A stretch of 64,000 nt of DNA from Paragorgia papillata (taxonomy: Eukaryota; Cnidaria; Anthozoa; Scleralcyonacea; Coralliidae), in the NCBI GenBank assembly GCA_035771165.1, contig JAWNZC010000284.1:248001-312000 (forward strand). The letters are read 5' to 3'. Below, in pieces: positions 43,141 through 56,452 of this stretch (positions are counted from its first letter, which is position 1; the number at the start of each line of letters is the position of its first letter). The notes below the pieces were generated by a model. The model was not told where the DNA came from. It searched no databases and saw nothing but the letters and a program-made list of their open reading frames with translations. The position numbers were made by a program, and so were the translations under genes.

Positions 43141-45267
43141 AAGCTTGAGCTTGAGACTCGTGCAAGTAGAGTTGTAGTTGGTTTCTCTTGTGCTTCGAGG
43201 GTTTTATTGGGTTCACTGGTTTTCCTAGATGTTAACTGTGCTCAGTGGTCTGACATGTGTTGTATGGTGGCTTGCAGGAGTGCCTTTGACTCTGCCAAGT
43301 TGATCTGTGTCCTTTGCAAAATTTCAGCCACCAGGTGCAAATAAGGATGATTAGCCCCCAGCTCTTTCTGATAGTACTGTTGAAAAACTCACATCTGAGG
43401 AAAATTACTGTATTTGTGTCAACCTCATACCCAAGAACTTTTCTAAGTGGAGAAAACTTCCTGGGAATGAGGTTGGAATTTATTGTGGTGCTACAGTGAA
43501 TGGTAAATTAACTGGATCTCGATGCATGCGTTGCCTTATGGAACCCTTATCACGTATTGGCAGGAATGACCGACCAGCTGTGAAGATTGATGGATCTTCC
43601 CTTCTGTTGATCTTGAGCTTGTGAAGCCGCAAGGGATGTTGTTCTGGTTGTATATTTGAGGCAACAGGTGGTGATTCATCAAATGATTCATATGTCTCAT
43701 CTGTGCCTTTAAACCGCTCATTTAATGTCCAATAATAAAATGGCAAATCATCATCCATCTTCATAGTAAATTCTCTAAAATATAAAGATACAAGAAAATA
43801 ACAAGAAAAATTAAAATATAAAAATACTTGACGTATCAGTTGTATTTGGTTAGATTAAATTAATTTTTAAGATAAACTTCATGTAATGGCAAATGCATCC
43901 CAGCTATACCTGCATATTTTTCTCCAGTGGTACTTGAATTCCTTCAATGTGAAAGTACAGCCAAGTTTTTGATGGCACAAGGAAAAGAAGCATTCAACAT
44001 CATCTGTTGTACTGGCTCTTGGATGTTCTTCCCATCCAATGGTTGCATTTTCACATCTTCGGTATTCCTGGCTTTCAATGTTGGTGGTTATGGCAATTAG
44101 GGTTTCTCGGCTGAAGCCTCGGATTCCTTGAAATGGTCTATAATTATAATTACAAAAATAAAAATATTTATGTGTTGGTTCTTAGTTAGATCATTTCCAG
44201 CCCCCAATGTATTTTATGTATAGTGCTTGGTACTGTAAGTATTAGCAGCACTCACCACTGTGCTAGTAATGTATTATAATCATACAATTTACCTGTTTAT
44301 ATCAATGGACGATAAGTCATAATCGGTGTTGTGCCATGGAACCAACTCATCCATCAAATAATTGAGCATCTCATAATTGGCTTTAGACCTATTCAGTTGG
44401 GACACTCCTCTTCCATCAGATGCTTCATGCCATCTTGCCACGATTTTTACATATTCGGCCTCTGTTTTATGTCCTTTCTCATCTAAAAATTTGGCTACAT
44501 GGAAAGAAAGAAGTTTCTCCGCATCAGTTACTGACTGCTTGCGCTTGCCTACAAGAGCTGTATGGGTCAGACCAGTTTTGGGATCTCTCATTGCCTCATC
44601 AAAAGCATCCAAGTTTAATTTTAAATATGCACCCTCCCTTGTGTGCTTTGCTATTCGCTTCAGAATATGGCAATGGTCTTCCCTTTCACGGTGGATGATT
44701 CCTGTGATTGGGTCAGTCTCTGGTACATAAAGGTGGGTTGAGAAATCAATTCCTTTTTCTTTCCAAGCAGCAACAGCTTGTTGAAAGAATAGGGTACCAA
44801 TGAGTGAACGAAGGCAGTCAAGAAATGATTCAGGGATGTTACGTCTGAATGTGTGTGGTGTATGACCAACAGGGACCAACATGTGACGGATGTTTTCCAC
44901 AGCCTTAATCAAGTCCAAACCATTACTTTGACTCAAACAAATTGACTCAACTACTTTCCTAGGTATGGCTGGATGGGGGTGTACAGCAGTGACTTCACCA
45001 TTTGTATCTGAAAGAATTATTTTCAAACAAAGAAAGTTGTTGTTAATATTATTGTTGTTGTTACTATACTATTGTTTTTATTATTATTATTAATTATTAT
45101 TTAATATTATTTATTATTAATTATTATTTAATATTATTTAATATTATTTATTATTATAATCATTATAATTATTACTATTATTTAATACTATTATTACTAT
45201 TATTACTGTTACTATTACCATTACCATTACCACTAATATTACTATTACCATTGTCATTTTCATTGTA

Positions 45268-45380
<113 letters not shown>

Positions 45381-45399
45381 GATAATAACCCATTATTAT

Positions 45400-48300
45400 C
45401 GACATCGAGCAGAGCAGAACGTGTTTTGCACATGTCTAAAGTTTAATCGAAATATTCTTACTTGATTTACAATCTACGAATTTCGGATCATCAATATTAA
45501 TTATGATCCGTTCAAGTTTTATTTGTCTACTTTTGTCCTGTGTTATATGTTCATTTTGTGGAAAAGATTTTGTGTCCCTTGGTCGCCATCAATGGCGTTG
45601 TAAAGACAAGATTAATGATCGTAATTCAAATGTTCATTCTAACCATCATACATCACATGGAATAAATGCGGAACCCGTCATCAGTTCGCCAACTACAGCT
45701 GTTATTAAAAAGTCGGGAACCAAGTGTTGTTGCGGAAAGGTTTGCAAAGGAGCTCGAGGTATGAAGATGCATCAACGTAGTTGTCGGGTCATCTTGGGGC
45801 TAAATCACGAGCTACTAGAGAATATATTTGAACAGGAAGAAAGCAACGACTATGATGGAGACCTAGATGACATTGGCAGCACCTCAATCTACAATACTAA
45901 TCAAGATGACGAATATCCTGAGTTAAAAAAAGGTATAAATCTTCCTAAAACCAATTCAGAATGGCTAACGGCCAACGAAGATTTCAAATTTTCATTAATG
46001 TCTAATCCACCAATCAAAAGTAACGATTTAAATACATCAATTAAAGTACTAAATGGCACAATCTACAACTACTTTGCTGAAAACTTTGGCCTTGTGGAAT
46101 GTCTGTCGGATAATTTACTCAATAATAAATACAAGAATCACAGCATAAAGAACTTGAAGAAAGCACTGAAACTACTTAAATCATCAAAGTCTGATCTTGC
46201 CGAAATTAAATATGTCTCTCGTCTCGTGCGTAATAAGCTCAAATCTAACCCAACTAATGACAACGTTTCTAATAATACCGACGATTCGTTTAACCACGAC
46301 AAATACTTTGAACGTAATTTCTGGGGATATGTGAAGAAAATTATTAATTGCAACGAATCGATTCTCCCTACCTTCAATATGGACGATTGTTTAAAGTATT
46401 TTAAGACAGTTTTGACCAAGATCAACCCAAACAAAATATTTCAAATTCCAAGTTGGATTCCAATGTTACCCGATCCCATTATCGAATTTAACCTTGAACC
46501 TCCAACTTATCAACAAATAACAAACATTATTCGTAAAATGAAAACATCTGGCTCACCATGTCCTCTTGATCAAATCTCCATTATATGTTTTAAACGTTGT
46601 CCATACCTCCGAACATATTTAACCGAACTAATTGAAGCCGTCTGGCTTTCCGGAACTGTTCCTGATGAATGGAAGAAAGCTTGCACCATATTAATCCACA
46701 AGAAAAACGATACTAATCTTCCCGAAAACTTCCGTCCAATAACTCTTCAATCCGTACCACTGAAAGTATTCACTTCAAGTCTCTGTAATGCAATGTTCTC
46801 CTACCTACTCGCCAATGGCTTTACCGAACACGGAATTCAAAAAGGCTTCACCCCTCATATATCGGGATCATTTGAACACACAGCACAAATGGCTTATATA
46901 ATCAATCAAGCACGAATAAGACAGCGATCTCTCGTTATAACCCTCCTTGATCTCAAAAACGCGTTTGGTGAAGTACATCATAATCTAATCCAATCTGTTC
47001 TTGGCTATCATCACATGCCTGAACATATTCAACTCATGATTAAAAGTCTCTACACGAACTTTAAAACATCAATCATCACATCTGATTTTAACACCCCATT
47101 TATAGAAGTAGGTCGTGGAGTTTTACGGCTGTTGAAATTGGAAAATCATTCTGCTATTTAGGACGGTACTTTGATTACGAAATGACAAATAATGAACATA
47201 AATCGAAATTAGTCTCCCAACTAACTGACCTCATGAAAGAAATAGATCTGAAGCCGTTACATCCGAAAAACAAGATTCTCCTATACAGTCGTTACGTTCT
47301 TTCAAAACTCTCATGGCATCTCACTATAGCAACAATTCAAAAGACCTGGATTTCTGAAAACCTGGATTCAGTTTTCAAACAATATATTCGAAAATGGCTT
47401 GAGGTACCTATTTCTGGATCACTTAGCAACATTTACCTAACCAGTAACAAATTTGGTCTTAATATCATCCCCCCATCAACTAAATTCATACAGTGTCAAA
47501 CAATCATCCGCAGTGTTTTGAAATCATCTCCTAATGAATCAATAACCCACCTATGGAAATCGTCGTCTAACCATACTAACATTCAATATGATCAATATAC
47601 ATCAACAAAAGAAGTAATTAAGTCATTCCGTGAAATTCAAGAAGAAAAATTGGAAAATCAGTTAAAATGTCAAGATTCATTCTTCTCCAGCATTTCAAAA
47701 TTCTCTCTACCCCAAGTAAATTCGATTTGGCCAACCTGTCAATCCAAACTACCCAAAAATATTTTCAACTTCACCATTCATTACATAAACAATTCGCTAC
47801 CAACCCGTAAAAATCTTCAAAAGTGGGGACTCTCATCGTCTTCTGAATGCTCATTCTGCCTTAAACCTGAATCTTTGTTGCACGTTGTTGCTGGCTGCAG
47901 TTCCTATCTTGATCGATTTACTTGGAGACACGACTTAATTCTAAATTTTATTGCTAATAACCTCCCATCAGAATATATTCAAACCATTTATGCTGACTTG
48001 CCACCATTCTCTAATCCCTCTATTATTACTGGTGATGACTATCGTCCTGATCTACTAATTTTGACCAAAGACAATTTTCTGTATGTACTCGAACTAACCG
48101 TCGGATACGAGACTAACCTAAGAAAAAATATACAGCGCAAACACTCAAAATATAAAGAGATGATCATAGAACAAAAGAAAAAATTCCAGTCAGTAAAGTT
48201 CGTAAATCTCTCAATCAGTGCACTCGGTGTTTTTGAAAAAGAATCTTCGGTTTTTATAGAAATGTTGGATCGTTTGAACTCAGACAAGGCTCATGTAAAT

Positions 48301-48582
48301 ATATCATTAGGAAAATCATTAATATTGCAATAAGGACGACATACTACGTTTTCTGTTCTAGAAACAAGGATTGGACGAATCCAGATTTAATGAACTTCTA
48401 ATATCTTACTTTTTATATCATATATTTATGTAATTGTGTAGTGTAATATATAACCATTATAGTATATCAAGTAGCCAATTGTAAATTACCTTTAACAGTG
48501 AGATTTGCAGTTGTAAGTATATAAAAAAATTCAATAAAGTTTTCATTATTATTATTATTGTTATTATTATTATTATTATAAT
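45400..48582 (+). mobile_element. R4/Dong-like non-LTR retrotransposon between ATT repeats
   Basis: A + strand element inside an intron of the minus-strand gene. It encodes N-terminal zinc motifs, RT and a C-terminal restriction-like endonuclease, and ends in an untranslated region with an (ATT)n-type tail at about 48546-48582. ATT repeats also sit immediately 5'. From memory, Dong and other R4-clade elements use a restriction-like endonuclease and some insert in TAA/ATT repeats, so the flanks suggest site preference. An internal deletion removed the central RT. Confidence 0.8.
45503..48333 (+). pseudogene. R4-like ORF: zinc fingers, RT (deleted), REL endonuclease
   Basis: The first frame (45503-47161) has two CCHC fingers (CSFCGKDFVSLGRHQWRC and CGKVCKGARGMKMHQRSC), a linker, and RT motifs TSGSPCPLDQISI, CTILIHKKND, ENFRPITLQS and LLDLKNAFGEVHHNLI (motif A, near 46950). 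At VGRGVL (about 47120) the sequence jumps to a post-RT segment reading in another frame, CYLGRYFDYEM. The second part (to 48333) has the CCHC knuckle CSFCLKPESLLHVVAGC and the endonuclease signature RPDLLIL with YVLELTVGYE and RKHSKYKEM. RT motifs C (F/YxDD) and D are missing, so it cannot copy itself. Deletion of several hundred bp with frame loss is inferred. Confidence 0.85.
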
Positions 48583-48735
48583 GTAAAGAACAATTTTCCC
48601 CAAACAGCAGGATTTGAGGGACTGAGACAAAATGAATTTTACAATTTGATGTTTTTTTAGAATTTGCTGTATCCTGTATTTTTGGAGTAGGTAGGGGGTA
48701 CCGAATAATTATAGAAATAGTAATTATTTTATTAC
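48334..48735. other. 3' UTR, ATT tail and intron remainder
   Basis: 48334-48545 is the untranslated 3' end of the R4-like element; 48546-48582 is an ATT-rich tail; 48583-48735 is intron of the minus-strand gene. No other feature seen. Confidence 0.6.
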
Positions 48736-51097
48736 CCTTAATATACTCAAGCATTCTTAACAATGATTTCTTCGACAGCTGTTTAACTGATTTTCTGGCA
48801 TCATGGATGAGCTGCCAAATATGGAGAGGTCTTGTTTCTCCCTGAGTTCTAAGTGAACTGAATTCACCATCAGTAACAGTTCCTAAATAAATGATTATAG
48901 AGAGGTGCTGTTCTCAGTATTCCTTAGGGTTTAAACGTATTAACTAATTATATACTAAATTTCATTACTATTATTACGTACATAATTAGTATTGTGACAA
49001 GGCCTACCTACAACTTTCAAATTCTGCTCTGTCATAGCCATTTTCACCTTGTTCACAAGTACCCACAAGCTTTTGTCAGCAAGTGATGTGTATGGAACAT
49101 ATTGTACTGGAACAGCGTATGGTTTCATATTCCTTCGTTCATCAGACACCATTGTGACGAGGACATGGGTTGCTGGAGGTTGTCTTTTTTTCTTAAACAA
49201 GTCTCGAAGGTAGGTAAGAAATTCTGGGTGTATGTGTTTGAATTGGAAAATAAATGACTTAAAGCAAAAAGTATCTAGACTTAAAAATGTAGACAGGTTC
49301 TGGATGATGTTGTGCAAGCGCTGACAATTTTCCAGAAGTTTACTAAATTCCACTACTTCCCAGTTTAGCTCTTTCAGACGTTCTTCAGGTGACCCCACTT
49401 TGTCATACTTCTCCTGGTACTCTTTAAGTGAAGTTGACAGTCCAACTTCTAGAAACCCCTTGTCCTCTATCAACCTCAGTTGAATTCCCTGGAGAAGTGA
49501 AGATGTCTCGTTGGGGGAGGAATGCACTTTAAGGCAATCAGTTATCCCACCCTTTCTAACTGAATACTCATCGTTGAGCTGGCCAAGTTTGCCATCTCCA
49601 AGATCAACATCTCCATTCCACTCACCCCTTGCAGACTCAAGTAAGGCACCCTTTACATCTGTGGCATCAGCCTTTATCCAAAACCGAGCATCTTTATGTG
49701 AGAGCACCTATCTCCTGATAGTCTCTCCCTTAAAGACAAATCAATGCAAATAGGTGAAATTATTGAGGACTACACAAATTAGGATGCAATCAGCAGGGGT
49801 TAGAAAATATTTTGGGCCCCATTTGCCAGAATGAAAAAAAAGAGCAACTTTCAGAAAGGAGAAAAAGATGAAAAATGTAAAAAATCAGATGTAGTATCCT
49901 TAATGATTACTGAAACTGCTAAATGCACATTTAATGAACGTACCAATTAATACACAGATTACTACCAACCCAGAGTCTGCTACCAACCTGAATATCTGGC
50001 TTGTCATGGTATTCAGAAGTATTGATGCTTTTACACACTGATGCAATGCTTACACAGGCTACATTCACACGGGCCTAACAAGCAATATTATAATTATAGT
50101 CTGTTACATTTTTATTATGCAAGATTTACTACAGTATACACTTAGTCTAGTAATCCTAATAGTCCTTACAAAATTAACCCATTGCTGCCTTTAGGCTGTC
50201 TGAAGCTCATGGTTCTGCCTTGTATGGGGCTGTTTTTGGCTGGCTCAGGAGCAATGCGTTACAACATGTATAACATTGAACTTACACACATGGGATCTTT
50301 TATACCCTCTGCAGCTATTCCACTCGACATTGGTCCTCTGAACAGGTGGTTAAAGCGATGGCCTAGCTCTGACACCATAGTTGAATGCCATAATGCATAG
50401 TCTCTGGGCATGGTTATCTTTAAAAAACAAAATTTTTTTATAACAAACTACATAACATGGAACCAGTATAATCCTTGAGATACGAAACATTTCATACTGA
50501 TACAAAATGTACACCTACTGTACAGTGTAACACCTTTCTAACCTGTTGTGAATTTTTGCATGTAAAGAACTCGATTTGGTACTGAACCAATCCAAATGGC
50601 ATGCGATTCATTTGCATTAGAGTACCTGAACCATCAGGCCTTTGTTTACCAGCACATTGGGCAAATTTAAACAAAAGATTACTTTTTTTGTTCTGTTGTA
50701 AATTTTCCATTGCCACAAGGGACAGAGAAATGAATTTTGAGGGGTGTGATGTTATTCCTTTCCTTTCAGCAATGTCCAGGAACATGTTGTCTAGCACATC
50801 AACTATTTCATCAGTTCCCAACAAGAGTAGTATCATTTTAATCAAAATAATGAGTGCTCTGGCTCCACTTTTTTCCAGTAGCTTTGAACAACGGTACAAT
50901 ATTGAGTCCACAGTGTTGTCTTCTACAGGAGGGACATCAGTAGAAGTGGATGGTGTGCTGTCAGAGTTCAAACTGGTTTCACATTCATAATTAATGCCAT
51001 ATTCCTGCTCCACTGCTTCTAATGTTCCTTTTTTTTGTGGGATGGGCCTTATACCTCCTCTGGTGATAGACCATGTTGATCATGATATATGACACGT

Positions 51098-52505
51098 CAT
51101 TGTTGACATTTAGTTAGGCTCGGACACGGAGATTGGGGAGAAGGCATGATACACTGCATGCTTTATCGATAGCCTGAAACACAGTAGAGTTGTGTATTAT
51201 AATAGGAAAGCTTATAGCAGAAATATAATAAAGAAACACTAAACAGTCGTGTTCGAAACATGGTGTCAGGAGTTTAAAACGAAGCCCAAACAATTGACAA
51301 TATGCAAGAAGGTGAAGAAGCAAACACAAGTGAAGCGTCGAGCGCTGCCTCAACAAACCAGCCACTCTTGCCAGCAGGCTTGGCGATGCCAAAGCCACTC
51401 GAGACTGAAGGGAACTTATCGTCGAACTGGAAAAGGTTCAAAAACGCCTGGGATAATTACATTATTGTTGCCAGGCTCAATCGATTCGAAGAAGCATTTA
51501 AAACGGCAACTTTCCTCTATTGTATCGGCGAAGACGCTATGGAAATATTTGACGGCATGGATTTCGCCTCGGAAGAAGACTGCACCAAGTTAGATATCGT
51601 CGTAACAAAGTTTCAAGAACTATGCTTGGGTGAAACAAACGAAATATATGAGCGATTCATATTGAACAGCCGCCAGAAGAAAGAAAGTGAAACAGTAGAC
51701 CAATACGTCACGGCCTTGCGAACACTAGCACAGACATGGAACGTCTGTGCTTGTCTCCGTGATTCTCTCATACGCGATCGATTAGTCATCGGAATCAACG
51801 AAAATACAACCCAAAAGAAGTTATTACAGGACCGGAAACTCACCTTATCGAAAGCAATAGATACATGTCGCAGCTCCGAGATCACAAAGAAGCAAATCAA
51901 AAAACTCCTCGAGACAACGAGCGAGCAAGAAATCAACGCTGTGAAAGACAACAAAACCGAAACCGGACGAGGCGAAACAGGAAGACGCGAAACCGGAATG
52001 CGCGAAACCGAAAGGCGCGAAACCAAAATTCACTCCAAATATTGTGGCGGAACACATCCGAGAAAAAAAGGAACTTTGCCCTGCTTTTGGAAGTAGTTGC
52101 AGGAATTGCGGTCGTGAAAATCATTTCGCAAAGGTATGCTTTCAAAAGACGAAAAACCCTCGTCAAAAACCACTTCATTCGATGACCGAAGACAACTGAG
52201 CGTCTCGGGCGAGTCATTGGCAACAGTTGAATTATCTCCAACCGAAAATGAAAGCATCCTGGCAGTACAAGGAACTGGTCCTTACCAATCACGCCTTTTC
52301 AGCGCCATGACAATCAAGGGCGGAAACAAAACCAAATTTCAGATCGATACGGGAGCAACGTGCAACGTCCTCAAGAAAAGTGAGTTAAAAGGGACTAAAT
52401 ATGAATGAAACATTAAACCCACAGCGCAAGTACTGAAGATGTATATATAACAATACAGCTCTCACTCCTGTCGGCAAGTGCAAGGTACAACTGCAAGACC
52501 AGTGT
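51098..52505 (+). mobile_element. gag: Ty3/gypsy gag-protease remnant
   Basis: ATG 51302 starts MQEGEEANTSEASSAAS. The gag core reads NLSSNWKRFKNAWDNYII, FILNSRQKKESETVDQY and a TLAQTWNVC / IRDRLVIGI region, typical of invertebrate Ty3 gag. A charged repeat of ETGRRETG-type hexads follows, then a zinc knuckle (KYCGGTHPRKKG) with a frame change near 52085. The aspartic protease IDTGATCNVL appears near 52345-52375 in another frame. Sequence decays by about 52505. TGGTGTCAGGAG at 51261 resembles a primer-binding site just after a possible short LTR ending AAACA. RT and integrase are absent. It abuts the truncated 5' end of the minus-strand gene. Confidence 0.8.
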
Positions 52506-52512
52506 GAAGGTA

Positions 52513-52562
52513 GCCTCACATTCGGCCTCGGATTCAGCCTCGGATTCAGCCTCCGATTCGCA
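52513..52562. repeat. 12-bp tandem repeat
   Basis: About four imperfect copies of GCCTCGGATTCA in the decayed pol segment. The minus frame would be poly (SEAE). Short and probably a replication-slippage product. Confidence 0.8.
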
Positions 52563-52639
52563 AAGCAAATATTTCACCTTAAATAATTCCCTCAATAATC
52601 AACCGATCGGCACACACGATACACCAAATTAAAGCTTAT

Positions 52640-53790
52640 TATTCTATCTTTCTGGCCCAAGACTAATGGCGCTCGTTTGAACAATTTGTTGAGGAAAAAA
52701 ATAACGATTTAATATAAAGTATCCACTTTTTATGTAAACAAATAGATCAAATTCGCCGGGACGATTTTGGGGGGAAAAATTCGATGGCTTCCCTTACTTT
52801 TTAATGCCTTTGCTATATATCAGAATGAAGCTCATTCTATCGTCTCGCTGGCCCAAGAAAAACTAGAAGTGGCCCAGATCTGGTTCAAGATATATTAGCT
52901 TTTAAAGAGCGACGCCAAAACTGTCAATTGCACGCGAACAAAATTCACTTGTAGCCAACATGACTCTTTGGGGGGGGGGGAAATTTCGATGGCTTCTTTT
53001 ATTTTTAACCGGCTTTCCTATATATCAAAATGAAGCTCATTCTATCTTCTTGCTGGCCCAAGAAAAATTAGAATTGGCACAGATCTCGTTCAAGAGGTAT
53101 TCGCTTTTAAAGCGAGGCGCCCAAAATGTCAATTACAGCGCGCGATAAACATAGAACACTTTATTATTAAATTCGTCGGGATGGTCTTGGGGGAAAGATT
53201 TCGATGGCTTCTTTTAATTTTAACTGGCTTTCCTATATATCAAATTGAAGCTCATTCTATCTTGTTGCTGGCCCAAGAAAAATTAGAAGTGGTAGATCTG
53301 GTTTAAGAGTTATTCGCTTTTAAAACGAGAAGCCCAAACTGTCAATTACAGCGCGCCGGAAATAGAAATCTTTATTAACTGTAGTTGCCGACTTAGTCCT
53401 TGGGGGAAAAAATTCGATGGCTTCTGTTATTTTTAACCGGCTTTCCTGTATATCAAAATGAAGCTCATTCTATCTTCTTCTGGCCCAAGAAAAATTAGAA
53501 GTGGCCTAGATCTGGTTCAAGAATTATTCGCTTTTAAAACGGGAAGCCCAAACTGTCAATTACAGCGCGCCGGAAATAGAAATCTTTATTAACTGTAGTT
53601 GCCGACTTAGTCCTTGTGGGAAAAAATTCGATGGCTTCTGTTATTTTTAACCGGCTTTCCTATATATCAAAATGAAGCTCATTCTATCGTCTCGCTGGCC
53701 CAATAAAAATTAGAAGTGGTCCAGATCTGGTTCAAGAGTTATTAGTTTTTAAAGTGAGAAGCCAAAGGCAAAACTGTTAATTGTGCGTAC
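52640..53790. repeat. ~212-bp satellite, five to six monomers
   Basis: CGATGGCTTCTTTT-like anchors recur at about 52782, 52988, 53202, 53417 and 53630 (spacings 206, 214, 215, 213). Each monomer also holds GAAGCTCATTCTATC, CTGGCCCAAGAAAAA and CTGTCAATT. Copies differ by several percent with small indels; the first and last are partial. No coding sequence. Neighbouring 53790-54150 has no recognisable feature. Confidence 0.92.
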
Positions 53791-54154
53791 CTTCTTCGTC
53801 GAGCTGCTATTGATAGGCTTATAGTAGATGTGGACAAACAAACCAAAGTTGTCTTTCAAATTTAATACAGAGGACAAATAGTAACATTCTCTTAGTTTTA
53901 CCATAACTTTCTGTTATAGTGCGGAGACAAGTCACACAAGTTAAAGTTAAACAGTTTTCTTTTATTGAATGAGTTTTTAGATGAAACAACAATAATGATT
54001 AAAGTGTCTACGAAATGAAAATTTCGCTATCACTTTTTTTGCTCTATTTGAAAGAACAATTAAAATGATGAAGAATGGCGTACACACTTTTTCGATATCT
54101 CTTCCCATTCTCGAGTTATTTCACCGAGTTATTCACATATTTGCTAATTGTCTG

Positions 54155-54478
54155 ATGACGTCACTTGTTGGACACAGCATTATAAGAAATCAGAAAATCA
54201 CGTATAACTTAAACATTATTCAGCCAAATCACTTGAAACCTTGTACATGGACATACTTGATAAACCTAAACTACGTGGCACAAATTATTGTGTTGCTATG
54301 GCAACACGCTAGTTTCCAGTTACCCGACAATGAAATTATCGGTTTTCTGATATAAACATCGACCTGTTTATCAAGTGTGTTCATGTACAAAGTTTCAAGT
54401 GATTTGGCTTAATAATGTTTAAGTTATACGTGATTTTCTGATTTGTTATAATGCTGTGTCCAACTAGTGACATCATCA
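54155..54478. repeat. Foldback element with ~113-bp arms
   Basis: Left arm about 54155-54268, right arm about 54366-54478, imperfect inverted copies around a ~97-bp spacer. Shared blocks include GGACACAGCATTATAA, CACGTATAACTTAAAC and CCAAATCACTTGAAAC. No coding sequence; MITE-like. The right arm runs directly into the octamer array, which may have grown from its end. Confidence 0.85.
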
Positions 54479-54479
54479 G

Positions 54480-54482
54480 GCC

Positions 54483-54526
<44 letters not shown>

Positions 54527-55112
54527 GGACAGACGGACAGACGGACAGACGGACAGACGGACAGACGGACAGACGGACAGACGGACAGACGGACAGACGG
54601 ACAGACGGACAGACGGACAGACGGACAGACGGACAGACGGACAGACGGACAGACGGACAGACGGACAGACGGACAGACGGACAGACGGACAGACGGACAG
54701 ACGGACAGACGGACAGACGGACAGACGGACAGACGGACAGACGGACAGACGGACAGACGGACAGACGGACAGACGGACAGACGGACAGACGGACAGACGG
54801 ACAGACGGACAGACGGACAGACGGACAGACGGACAGACGGACAGACAGACGGACAGACGGACAGACGGACAGACGGACAGACGGACAGACGGACAGACGG
54901 ACAGACGGACAGACGGACAGACGGACAGACGGACAGACGGACAGACGGACAGACGGACAGACGGACAGACGGACAGACGGACAGACGGACAGACGGACAG
55001 ACGGACAGACGGACAGACGGACAGACGGACAGACGGACAGACGGACAAATGGACGGACGGACGGAGAGACAGACAAACTGACAGAAAGACAGACAGATAG
55101 ACAGATAGATGC
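54480..55112. repeat. (CAGACGGA)n octanucleotide microsatellite
   Basis: Begins as (CAGA)n, changes to the octamer CAGACGGA for about 500 bp with one CAGACAGA interruption near 54841, and decays into GACA/GATA variants. All reading frames through it are open, giving spurious long ORFs on both strands (RTDGQTD and VCPSVRLS repeats). A (GTAG)n run follows at 55170-55192. Confidence 0.97.
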
Positions 55113-55239
55113 AGGCATGGTAGGCCGTTTCCAGGCAGTAGGCAGGGAAGGTGGACTGGCATGCAAGTAGGTAGGAAGGTAGGTAGGTAGGTAGTGACTC
55201 AATACTTACTGACAGATACTTTACATAAAGAATGTCAAG

Positions 55240-55495
55240 TTCATCATTTTTTTGAGCCCCTCTTCGGCTCCCTCGTCCCCTTCCTCGTCCCCTTCCACCC
55301 CTGTTCCCCCGGTGGTTCTGGGGAGGCTCAGGGCAATTGGCCCTGTAATGGCCGTTTTTGTCACAGTTCCAGCAATCTAAAATAGGAATTGTTAAAAAGT
55401 AGTTGGTTAAAAATGTTAAACAAAAATGTTCAAGGAAAGTATATATATTACGCTTAAGATGCTTACTTCCACGTTTTCGGCCGTATGGCTGGTAT
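55240..55495 (-). CDS. CCHC zinc-knuckle / RGG protein, two exons
   Basis: A 29-nt exon (55495-55467, donor GAA|GTAAGC) splices in phase to an exon starting 55376 (acceptor TTTTAG). The join gives a basic segment and one CCHC knuckle, CWNCDKNGHYRANC, followed by RGNRGGRGRGRGRGSRRG and NDELDIL. A possible donor CA|GTAAGT lies near 55207. The motif binds RNA; such tails occur in gag proteins and in host RNA-binding proteins. Retroelement-derived or domesticated gag is possible. Upstream exons are uncertain. Confidence 0.5.
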
Positions 55496-56415
55496 CTAAT
55501 TTGACTTTGCTCTAAATGGTGATTTAATTAAGCCTCGGTTATGTTTAGAGTAACAAAATGTTTGTAAAATTATATATCTTCATCGACATCGACATCTACA
55601 TGTCTATATATCAACATCTACATATAGATATCTATATCTACATATATTTCCACCGTTTTACAATATAATTTAGGCCGTCATTTCAAACTATCGCCAAATC
55701 GAACACTATACGTCACTCAGGGGTTCGAGATAACGGGGTTCCACTTTGTTGTGACTTTTACCTTTTTCGCCACCCAATCCGGTTGGATTTGGCCCATTAT
55801 TCTCAGTAACCGTGTCATTGCCGCCATTTGCGTTACTTTATGCCACCGGCGCCACCTGCAATTCTTATGTTCATAAAAAAAGGAAAATAAGATAATCTTT
55901 TTAGTCCTAATTTTTAGATAATATAGGACTTCATTAATTTAAGGTGTAATTGCACAGTCTATAGTGTCTATACCACACATGATTCTGGTAAGTTTTTAGC
56001 CGCCGTGTGACTAAGTCAATGAGGTATATTGTCTGACAGTTATTTGTTCATTATCGTTTCCAGATTGATCAACAAGTTGGCTGAAATTCTTTGTCTTTTG
56101 ATTGAGGTATTCTCCTACGTTTTTCGTTGATTTTTAAAGTCATTGACTAATCTTGTAGTTCAATAGTGTTATGACTGACAACTGTCCGGGGTAATAGCCG
56201 GATTCTGGTTTGGAGTTATGGTTTTTAAATTCCTTCGTCAGAGAGCCCCACTTTTCTATCTGACTCTGATGGAGGGCCTTCTCTTGAAACCATTCCCCGC
56301 ATATACGCGCATGCGCCTATAAACGAAAATTTACGATTTTTATATGATTTTCGGAGTAAAGAAGGTGGTTTCTAGGCGCGTCTGCCTATAAAATTTCTCA
56401 TATCGACGCGCCGAA

Positions 56416-56452
56416 TTTTCGTACCCAGGCGCGTGGGTCTGGGTACGAAAAT
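56416..56452. repeat. 13-bp perfect inverted repeat
   Basis: TTTTCGTACCCAG and its exact complement CTGGGTACGAAAA flank a 10-bp GC-rich spacer. It could form a hairpin and sits among several GCGCGT-rich short repeats. Around it, 55500-57680 shows no gene I can defend beyond scattered splice-like sites. Confidence 0.7.

Noticed and set aside
54480..55060. CRISPR array
   Set aside because: Octamers are contiguous with no unique spacers, and the DNA is eukaryotic.
54451..55202. Long open frames on both strands (RTDGQTD and VCPSVRLS repeats)
   Set aside because: They are translations of the CAGACGGA octamer array, where every frame lacks stops; no unique sequence supports a protein.
55740..55870. 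Additional exon linking 57.7 kb to the zinc-knuckle exons
   Set aside because: Splice-like sites exist, but no reading phase joins it without a stop.
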